Below are positions 58,998-64,000 of a DNA stretch of 64,000 nt, in pieces (position 1 is the stretch's first letter; each line of letters opens with the position of its first letter). The translations under genes and the position numbers were made by a program. Below the pieces are notes generated by a model that was given only the letters and a program-made list of their open reading frames with translations, searched no databases and was not told where the DNA came from. This DNA comes from DATBFU01 sp035498405 (GTDB taxonomy: Bacteria > Acidobacteriota > Thermoanaerobaculia > UBA5066 > Gp7-AA6): assembly GCA_035498405.1 (NCBI GenBank), contig DATKAE010000047.1, forward strand, positions 202,823-266,822, read 5' to 3'.

Positions 58998-59090
58998 GGA
59001 GAGGTGGGTGAGAGGCTTAAACCAGCGGTTTGCTAAACCGCCGTAGGGCTAATAACCCTACCGCCGGTTCGAATCCGGCCCTCTCCGCCA
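58998..59090 (+). tRNA. tRNA-Ser (anticodon GCU)
   Basis: Acceptor GGAGAGG / CCTCTCC, anticodon loop TTTGCTAAA gives GCU, long variable stem GTAGGG / CCCTAC, T-arm CCGGTTCGAATCCGG and encoded CCA. Its 3' half is repeated downstream at 59182-59238. Confidence 0.95.
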
Positions 59091-59181
59091 AATGTTGGTT
59101 TTCTCGGGAGCGGTGCCCGAAGCGATCCGATTTGAAGTTCTCGGCCGCCGGCCGTGCAGCGGCCGCCCGCGGCCGAAAAGC

Positions 59182-59238
59182 TGCTAAACCGCCGTAGGGT
59201 TAATAACCCTACCGCCGGTTCGAATCCGGCCCTCTCCA
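59182..59238 (+). repeat. Duplicated 3' half of tRNA-Ser(GCU)
   Basis: Fifty-odd nt identical to the tRNA from the anticodon loop on (TGCTAAACCGCCGTAGGG ...) except one C-to-T change in the variable-arm loop; it stops in the 3' acceptor strand, CTCTCCA, with no CCA. It lacks the D-arm and 5' acceptor, so it is not a functional tRNA. Such a fragment is the usual trace of an element that integrated into the tRNA 3' end. Confidence 0.8.
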
Positions 59239-59439
59239 CGATTTCAAAGATGTCGATAAGAAGTGTGTTCCGGGCCAGACGCGAAAGGGCGCGAAGACTC
59301 AGCACGCGTGAACTTCCTCGAGGTCCCCGGCAAGCGACTACCTCCCTCATTAGCGGAATCTGGACGGTAGACAAGTGGCGTGTTTCGCTCGAAATGACTC
59401 TCGTCGTGTGGACCCCTGTCGTCTAACCTTTGAGTTGGG
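59239..59439. other. Intergenic region with a copy of the putative activator site
   Basis: No gene. GACAAGTGGCGTGTTTCG at 59370-59387 differs at two of 18 positions from the putative activator site at 62902-62919. TTTCG-CT-CGAAA is a small palindrome within it. No sigma-54 promoter with the right spacing was found nearby. Confidence 0.4.
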
Positions 59440-60201
59440 TCAGGCCGCATTCTTTGGCCGAGCTGCCCATTGGTCCTTTTGGCCCCGCATGCCCAGTGGC
59501 AGCGCGAGACCGACCCTGTGGTGGGACATTTCGCCTCCCCTGGTCAGATTTCCGAGCATCAGGGCAGCGGCGTCGGCGTAGGAGATGATCATCTCCGGAA
59601 CGAGGTACGCGAACACGGGCAAGAACAGGGCGCCCGGCAGAGCTCGGCCGAAAGCAGGTACTTGAACCGGTAGTCGTTCCAGCGAAATCCGGAGTCTGGC
59701 CAGGCCAAGGGGAGGCTGTTCGACCATCGGGCCGGGACACAGCAGCCGCCAATCCAGATCGGAACTGCGGATGCGTTCGAAGTTCACGCGATGCGGCCAA
59801 TAGGTGGAGCTGATGCGAGGGAGGTCGACTCCTCTCCGGCCCGAAGCATCGATATCCAGCAGCCCCGCGCCCGCAAGGACCCAGCAAGCGGGGCGATCGG
59901 AGGTTGACACCGCCTCGAGACTGGTGACGAGCCGATCGACGAGGTCGACGAATCCCTGACCTTCGGTGACAAGACCGGCGGTGTTGATGACGGCATCGTG
60001 ACCGCGAAGCACTGCGGTCAGATCGCCAATCGAGACCGAACTCAGGTCGCACTGGTGGACCGACACATTGTCGCGAACCTCCGCGGACAGCTTCGACGGT
60101 GTACGGACCACGACGGCAACATCATGCCTGGCGGATATGGCTTGTTGAACAACATGCCTTCCCAGGGAGCCAGTTGCGCCGAGGATCACGACTTTTGGCA
60201 T
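59440..60201 (-). CDS. NAD(P)-binding SDR-like protein (NmrA/atypical)
   Basis: A 253-residue protein with the Rossmann motif KVVILGATGSLGRHVVQQAI at the N-terminus and a core of VINTAGLVTEGQGFVDLVD; the ending of the fold (DLDWRLLCPGPMVEQPPLG) resembles NmrA- and SDR-a5-type sugar- or quinone-related proteins rather than typical SDR catalysis (no YxxxK seen). AGGAG lies nine nt before ATG 60201. It is last in the island operon and separated from hdeD by a terminator-like hairpin. Confidence 0.78.
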   Translation of the reverse strand: MPKVVILGATGSLGRHVVQQAISARHDVAVVVRTPSKLSAEVRDNVSVHQCDLSSVSIGDLTAVLRGHDAVINTAGLVTEGQGFVDLVDRLVTSLEAVSTSDRPACWVLAGAGLLDIDASGRRGVDLPRISSTYWPHRVNFERIRSSDLDWRLLCPGPMVEQPPLGLARLRISLERLPVQVPAFGRALPGALFLPVFAYLVPEMIISYADAAALMLGNLTRGGEMSHHRVGLALPLGMRGQKDQWAARPKNAA

Positions 60202-60271
60202 CGAGGGGTTCTCCTATGGACGGTCGATGTGGGACGGCGGACGCCAAATGCCCTCGAGCGAGACGCCGACG

Positions 60272-60305
60272 AAAAATGGCGAGAGCCGCCAGACGGCGGC
60301 CCTCG
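60272..60305 (-). terminator. Putative intrinsic terminator after hdeD
   Basis: On the minus strand a stem of CGAG-GCCGCC / GGCGGC-CTCG around GTCT, followed by five T. It lies between hdeD and the NAD-binding gene and may attenuate read-through. Confidence 0.5.
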
Positions 60306-60356
60306 CCGATCCCTTCCAGGGCGCACGGTTGTTTTTCGGCGCGCCCTTGACCCTTT

Positions 60357-60926
60357 CTAGGCAGCCGCGGCCGAGAACGCGCGGACGTCATGGCGGATTG
60401 TGCCCGAGATCACCGCACGCGTGACTCCGTTGAAGAGGACGGCTACACCCACAATCGTCCCGATCGCCCACACCGAGCTGACGGGCCACTGCGCGAGAAT
60501 CATCACGCCGAGCAGCAGACTGAACAGAGCGTTGAGCAGGAACCCGACGCGGCCGCCCGCCGCAGGCAGCGAGAACGCGATGACGGTTTCCATGACGGCC
60601 TCGGCGATGAGCATCGCGCCGAGCATGGCGGTGAGGGTCACGACGCCGATGCCCGGAACGGCAACCAGGGAAACTCCCGCGATGCCGTAGAGGATGCCGA
60701 GAAGGAGCTTGAGAAAGAATTGTCCCGCGGTCTGCGAGCTGAACGCGAAGACGAGCTGCGCGACCGCGACGATGATGAGCGCGGATCCGAAAAACACCGT
60801 GGACGCGGCGGCTGTCGCCAGCGGATAGATGATCATGACGACGCCGGCGGCCGCGGTGATCAAGCCCATGAAAATACTCCAGCCGGCGCGCCTGGAGATT
60901 TCCTTGGAGATCGTGTCGGTAACCAT
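60357..60926 (-). CDS. HdeD-like acid-resistance membrane protein (DUF308)
   Basis: A 189-residue protein with six hydrophobic helices (GWSIFMGLITAAAGVVMIIY, the second starting ASTVFFGSALIIVAV), the signature of HdeD/DUF308. In E. coli HdeD belongs to an acid-stress island. ATG 60926 has GGAGGAATTCG as ribosome site, the sequence shared with the duplication junction. Located in the inner membrane; a direct role in acid stress here is inference. Confidence 0.88.
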   Translation of the reverse strand: MVTDTISKEISRRAGWSIFMGLITAAAGVVMIIYPLATAAASTVFFGSALIIVAVAQLVFAFSSQTAGQFFLKLLLGILYGIAGVSLVAVPGIGVVTLTAMLGAMLIAEAVMETVIAFSLPAAGGRVGFLLNALFSLLLGVMILAQWPVSSVWAIGTIVGVAVLFNGVTRAVISGTIRHDVRAFSAAAA

Positions 60927-60958
60927 TTCGAATTCCTCCTTCTGTAACGTGCGGCGCT

Positions 60959-61678
60959 TCAGACCTGAGTCTGAGCGAGCTTCTTGAGCGCCTGTCCGGC
61001 GGCGGCGGCGTTCTTCTTGAGAATTGCCTTCTTCGCCTTCTGGCGCGCTTCGAAGGCTTCACGCCGCTCCGTCGTTTTCTTCTGCTGCGCCTCGATCCTC
61101 GCCTGGAGCTGGTCGATCTTCTTCTGAAGCTTTGCCTTACGGTCGGCATGAGCCTTCGAGATCTCACTCTTGAACTGCGCCAGATCCGCTTTCATTGCGG
61201 CGACATCCTCGTCATGGATCTTGTCCTGCACTTCCCACAGGGCGCGGCGGAACACGGCTCCTCCGAGCGCCTCCATCCTGGTGTCCACGGGCGCCGTCCA
61301 CTCCTCGTCAATCTCCGCGATGATCGCGACCTTGTTGGGCGTCAGCGATTTCGAGACGTCGTCGAGGAAATCCTCGCCGACGCGGGCGGTATCGATGTCG
61401 TAGAACGCACCGAACGTCAGTCCCGACAGGGCGCCGACGGCCACACCAAGCGGTCCACCCAGCAGCCCGATCAGACTGCCCACGGCCGTCCCGGTGAGCG
61501 TGCCGATCGGCACGTCCTCGTCGAGCTGCTTGACGCTGACGGTACCGTCCGCATGCTTGACGACCACTGCCCCCGCGTAAATACTGATGCTGTCTTCCAC
61601 CTCGAGCCGCCGAAGGGCCGAGGTTCCTTCAAAGGCCTTCTTCTCGTTGTCAAAAACCACCACCAACATCCGTTCCAT
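60959..61678 (-). CDS. DUF1269 family protein, copy 1
   Basis: A 239-residue protein with an N-terminal domain (residues 1-145, ERMLVVVFDNEKKAFEG), a Gly-rich membrane-like zipper (TLTGTAVGSLIGLLGGPLG, about residues 60-80), and a Lys/Ala/Gln-rich C-terminal coiled coil (about 165-230). DUF1269 (COG4803) has no agreed function and is often stress-associated. AAAGGAGG precedes ATG 61678. It is about 80% identical (my count, 47 of 239 differ) to copy 2. Confidence 0.88.
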   Translation of the reverse strand: MERMLVVVFDNEKKAFEGTSALRRLEVEDSISIYAGAVVVKHADGTVSVKQLDEDVPIGTLTGTAVGSLIGLLGGPLGVAVGALSGLTFGAFYDIDTARVGEDFLDDVSKSLTPNKVAIIAEIDEEWTAPVDTRMEALGGAVFRRALWEVQDKIHDEDVAAMKADLAQFKSEISKAHADRKAKLQKKIDQLQARIEAQQKKTTERREAFEARQKAKKAILKKNAAAAGQALKKLAQTQV

Positions 61679-61713
61679 GATTGATCCTCCTTTCGAATTG
61701 TTCGAGAGACGCA

Positions 61714-61752
61714 TCACTTCAGATCACCGGGTCTCGGTTGTTCTACAAAGAT
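61714..61752 (-). pseudogene. Remnant of the STAS gene C-terminus
   Basis: Thirteen codons ending in TGA encode IFVEQPRPGDLK, matching the last residues IFAEKPRLGDLE of the intact STAS protein at 62541. The remnant begins directly after the CGAATTCCTCCT junction. Confidence 0.85.
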
Positions 61753-61754
61753 CC

Positions 61755-62581
61755 GAATTCCTCCTCCTGGTGAGCGGGGCGCTTCAGACCTGGGTCTGAG
61801 CGAGCTTCTTGAGCGCCTGTCCGGCGGCGGCGGCGTTCTTCTTGAGAATCGCCTTCTTCGCCTTCTGGCGCGCCTCGAACGCTTCACGCCGCTCGATCGC
61901 CTTCTTCTCCTGCGCGTCGATCTTCGCCTCGAGCTCGCCGATCTTCTTTTGAAGCTTCGTCTTACGGTCGGCATGAGCCTTCGAGAGTTCACTCTTGAAC
62001 TGCGCGAGATCCGCTTTCATCGCGGCGATCTCCTCGCGGCGGACCTGCTCCTGCACCGCCCACAGCGCACGGCGGAAGACGGTCCCGCCGAGCGCCTCCA
62101 TCCGGGTGTCCACCGGGATCGTCCACGCCTCCTCGACTTCCGCAACGACTGCAACTTTGTTCGGCTTCAGGGATTTCGAGACGTCATCCACGAAGTCCTC
62201 GCCGAAGCGGAGGGTGTCGGCGTCGTAAAACGCGCCGACCGTGAGGCCCGACGCGGCGCCGAGGGCCAGCCCCACGGGTCCACCCAGCAGCCCGATCAGA
62301 CCGCCCACGGCCGTCCCGGTGAGCGTGCCGATCGGCCCGGAGTCGTCGAGCTGCTTGACGCTGACGGTACCGTCCGCATGCTTGACGACCACCGCCCCCT
62401 CGTAAATCGTGAGGCTATTTTCCGCCTCCAGCTGCCGAAGAGCCGAGCGTCCTTCGAAGGCCTTCTTCTCGTTATCGAAAACCACCACCAATATCCGTTC
62501 CATATCCGATCCTCCTTTCGAGTCGTTTTGAGAGACGCATTCACTCCAGATCACCGAGTCTCGGTTTTTCTGCAAAGATCC
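61755..62581. repeat. Tandem duplication unit 2 (DUF1269 with STAS 3' end)
   Basis: Second copy of the unit, containing DUF1269 copy 2, its leader and the 3' end of the intact STAS gene. Homology ends at AAAGATCC. Confidence 0.85.
61784..62503 (-). CDS. DUF1269 family protein, copy 2
   Basis: A 239-residue paralogue of copy 1 with the same parts: N-terminal domain (ERILVVVFDNEKKAFEG), Gly zipper (TAVGGLIGLLGG), and Lys/Ala-rich coiled coil. AGGAGG lies before ATG 62503 (ATCGGATATG). It follows the STAS gene by 37 bp, so the two share a transcript starting at the sigma-54 promoter. Function unknown; likely membrane-associated. Confidence 0.88.
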   Translation of the reverse strand: MERILVVVFDNEKKAFEGRSALRQLEAENSLTIYEGAVVVKHADGTVSVKQLDDSGPIGTLTGTAVGGLIGLLGGPVGLALGAASGLTVGAFYDADTLRFGEDFVDDVSKSLKPNKVAVVAEVEEAWTIPVDTRMEALGGTVFRRALWAVQEQVRREEIAAMKADLAQFKSELSKAHADRKTKLQKKIGELEAKIDAQEKKAIERREAFEARQKAKKAILKKNAAAAGQALKKLAQTQV

Positions 62582-62816
62582 ACTCGCGGACGTACTGCGG
62601 AAGGTTGCGGAGCTCGACTCCTCTCCGCTCGGCTGCCGCTAGGAAGTGGACTGCGTCGAGATCGACGAGCCGCACCTGCTGAAGGTCGAGAGCGACGGGA
62701 TTCGGTTCCTCGGCAACCCGTGCCTTCAAGTCCTGAACGTCCGGCGAGGTGATCCTCCCGATGAGCAGAAAAATCGTCCCGGAGTCACCGCGGACGTTTT
62801 CGATTCTCAGTACCAT
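62541..62816 (-). CDS. STAS-domain protein, putative anti-sigma antagonist type
   Basis: A 91-residue protein: LLIGRITSPDVQDLKARV, VALDLQQVRLVDLDAVHFL (the STAS loop with DL-VD pattern; the Ser phosphosite of SpoIIAA is not conserved as Ser here but as Asp), RRGVELRNLPQYVREWIF. A role as a regulatory partner in the stress response is suggested by context. ATG 62816 is used; GTG 62822 is an alternative. Both lie at the predicted transcript start, so the mRNA would be leaderless. It is directly followed by DUF1269 copy 2. Confidence 0.78.
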   Translation of the reverse strand: MVLRIENVRGDSGTIFLLIGRITSPDVQDLKARVAEEPNPVALDLQQVRLVDLDAVHFLAAAERRGVELRNLPQYVREWIFAEKPRLGDLE

Positions 62817-62830
62817 CGACACACTGATAG

Positions 62831-62846
62831 GGCAACCGCCGTGCCA
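62831..62846 (-). promoter_or_regulatory. Sigma-54 (-24/-12) promoter
   Basis: The minus strand reads TGGCACGGCGGTTGCC. This matches the consensus TGGCACG-N4-TTGC exactly, with 10 bp between GG (-24) and GC (-12). The start site would be near 62820, 4 nt before the STAS ATG. It lies in the 130-bp gap after a sigma-54 activator gene. Confidence 0.75.
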
Positions 62847-62890
62847 CGGCCAGGTATTAGTGTTTCCAATGGATTACGAGACTGGGGCCG

Positions 62891-62922
62891 TGGCGAATCT
62901 CGACAAATGGCGAGTTTCGACA
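62891..62922. promoter_or_regulatory. Two 15-bp direct repeats, putative activator (UAS) sites
   Basis: TGGCGAATCTCGACA (62891-62905) and TGGCGAGTTTCGACA (62908-62922), differing at two positions and 17 bp apart in register. They sit about 71-102 bp upstream of the predicted sigma-54 start, where enhancer sites for such activators usually lie. Confidence 0.6.
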
Positions 62923-62946
62923 CGCCAGCTCGCCCGAGCCGTGTGC

Positions 62947-64000
62947 TTATCTGGCCTGGAAGCGGTGCTTGTCGATCTGCAGGGATCGAATCTTGGATTC
63001 GAGCGTGGAGCGCGGGATTCCGAGCTTTGCGGCTGCGCCGTCCGGACCGGCCACGCGACCGCGCGAGCCTGCCAGTGCGCGTTCGATCAGTTCCTTCTCC
63101 TCGCGGCCTTTCAGGCGCCCCAGGCTCTTTGTGTCGGCCCCCCGCTCGGTCGATCGTTTGTCGAACCATGTTTCATCGACGGACAGAGTGCCCTCGCAGA
63201 GAATCACCGCCCGCTGGATCACGTTCTGCAATTCGCGAACGTTGCCCGGCCAGTCGTATGAGGTGAGCAGATCGATCGTTTTGCGACTCACGCTCGTGAT
63301 CCTTTTCCCCATCTTTGCCGCATACCGTTGCGTCAGGTATTCGACGAGGAGCGGAATGTCCTCCGGGCGCTCGCGCAACGGCGGCACGTGCAGCGGAAAG
63401 ACACTCAGCCGGTAATAGAGATCGCGCCGAAACGAACCTTCCTCGATTGCCTGGCCGAGGTCGCGGTTCGTCGCGGCGATGACCCGCACGTCCGCGGAAA
63501 TCAACTTGCTGCCGCCGACGCGCTCGAAGGTCCGCTCCTGCAGGACCCGGAGCAGCGCGATCTGCGTCTCCTGCGGGAGCTCGCCCACCTCGTCGAGGAA
63601 GATGGTCCCCCCTTCCGCCAGCTCGAAGCGGCCGAGCTGGCGCTGCACGGCGCCGGTGAAGGCCCCTTTTTCGTGGCCGAACAGCTCCGAGGTCGTCAGC
63701 GACGGGGGAATGGCGCCGCAGTTCACGGACACGAATGGCCGTGAGGCGCGGGGAGACCGCCGGTGAATTGCGCGGGCGATCAGCTCCTTTCCGGTGCCGG
63801 TCTCGCCGGTAATCAGCACCGTCGAATCGGTGCTCGCCACCTTGGCCACGAGCACCAGAAGCTGGCGGAGCGGCGCCGAAGAGCCGACGATCTCCTCGAA
63901 CATCGAGGTCTGGGTGATCTCGTCTCGGAGGGCGATGTTCTCCTTGTGGAGCTGCTCCTTCAGGTCGTGCAGCTCCTGCTCCGCCCGTTTGCGGTCATCG
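62947..64000 (-). CDS. Sigma-54-dependent transcriptional activator, N-terminus beyond window
   Basis: A partial NtrC/FhlA-type activator of at least 350 residues. The visible N-terminus is a coiled coil (KRAEQELHDLKEQLHKEN), the usual linker after a GAF or PAS sensor domain. The AAA+ domain has Walker A GETGTGKE, the sigma-54 contact loop GAFTGA, Walker B TIFLDEVGEL and the arginine finger region; the C-terminus has a Fis-type helix-turn-helix (AAAKLGIPRSTLESKIRSL). It sits just upstream of the sigma-54 promoter and direct repeats and is predicted to activate the operon. Signal unknown because the sensor is outside. Confidence 0.93.
   Translation of the reverse strand, partial: DDRKRAEQELHDLKEQLHKENIALRDEITQTSMFEEIVGSSAPLRQLLVLVAKVASTDSTVLITGETGTGKELIARAIHRRSPRASRPFVSVNCGAIPPSLTTSELFGHEKGAFTGAVQRQLGRFELAEGGTIFLDEVGELPQETQIALLRVLQERTFERVGGSKLISADVRVIAATNRDLGQAIEEGSFRRDLYYRLSVFPLHVPPLRERPEDIPLLVEYLTQRYAAKMGKRITSVSRKTIDLLTSYDWPGNVRELQNVIQRAVILCEGTLSVDETWFDKRSTERGADTKSLGRLKGREEKELIERALAGSRGRVAGPDGAAAKLGIPRSTLESKIRSLQIDKHRFQAR

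Larger units (their letters stand above)
60930..61754. repeat. Tandem duplication unit 1 (DUF1269 with flank)
   Basis: About 825 bp that repeats in unit 2 (61755-62581). Corresponding points (DUF1269 start, stop, and the CGAATTCCTCCT flank) are all offset by 825 bp. Unit 1 ends in a remnant of the STAS gene. Confidence 0.85.

Noticed and set aside
59182..59238. A second functional tRNA-Ser
   Set aside because: The 5' acceptor strand and D-arm are missing.

Overview
The window is a dense, GC-rich bacterial chromosome segment that reads like an Acidobacteriota genome, possibly the Thermoanaerobaculia/Holophagae side. The pointers are a secreted protein of the VWFA-related Acidobacterial type, a complete bacillithiol pathway (bshC-bshB1-bshA), a fused branched-chain 2-oxoacid dehydrogenase E1, a CRTAC1-like FG-GAP protein and PQQ-type beta-propellers. 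This assignment is inference from gene content; there is no rRNA in the window. No transposase, phage gene or CRISPR array was seen.

Layout. 0-6 kb: a truncated DUF4097-like secreted protein, an RDD membrane protein, an adenosine deaminase-family enzyme, then a minus-strand methyltransferase-bshC-bshB1-bshA operon. 6-18 kb: a lipoprotein, a polytopic membrane protein, dusB, a long structured leader with a strong intrinsic terminator in front of a von Willebrand A protein, an ArnT-like glycosyltransferase, a DUF4139 protein, a FabI-like reductase coupled to two M16 peptidase subunits. 18-30 kb: a YiiX-like hydrolase, two receiver-like proteins (one with a histone H1-like tail), an M20 dipeptidase, nadC-nadB, a tolC-emrA-emrB type efflux operon, nadA. 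30-41 kb: fused E1, methyltransferase, zinc-ribbon microprotein, pyrK-pyrD-pyrF-GDPD, acyl-CoA synthetase and the NfnAB pair. 41-59 kb: a transglutaminase-like protein, a methyltransferase-DUF4214 fusion, SDRs, an esterase, a HAD phosphatase, a lipoprotein, a CPA2 antiporter, a PQQ/TIG protein, tRNA-Ser(UGA), a flavin halogenase-like enzyme, an FG-GAP/UnbV protein and tRNA-Ser(GCU).

59-64 kb looks like an acquired island. It starts beside tRNA-Ser(GCU), whose 3' half is duplicated at 59182-59238. It carries, all on the minus strand, a sigma-54 activator (cut by the window end), a STAS protein, two tandem DUF1269 proteins, an HdeD homologue and an NAD(P)-binding protein. Between activator and STAS gene lie a near-consensus sigma-54 promoter and two 15-bp direct repeats placed like activator sites, so this can be read as a self-contained stress regulon.

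Window-wide expression style: many non-island genes have a TANNAT-like box 6-11 nt before the start codon and no Shine-Dalgarno sequence, which suggests widespread leaderless mRNAs, while the 60-62.5 kb island genes have textbook AGGAGG sites. Short intergenic repeats (heptamer arrays, an 80-bp inverted-repeat element) abut stop codons of minus-strand genes.
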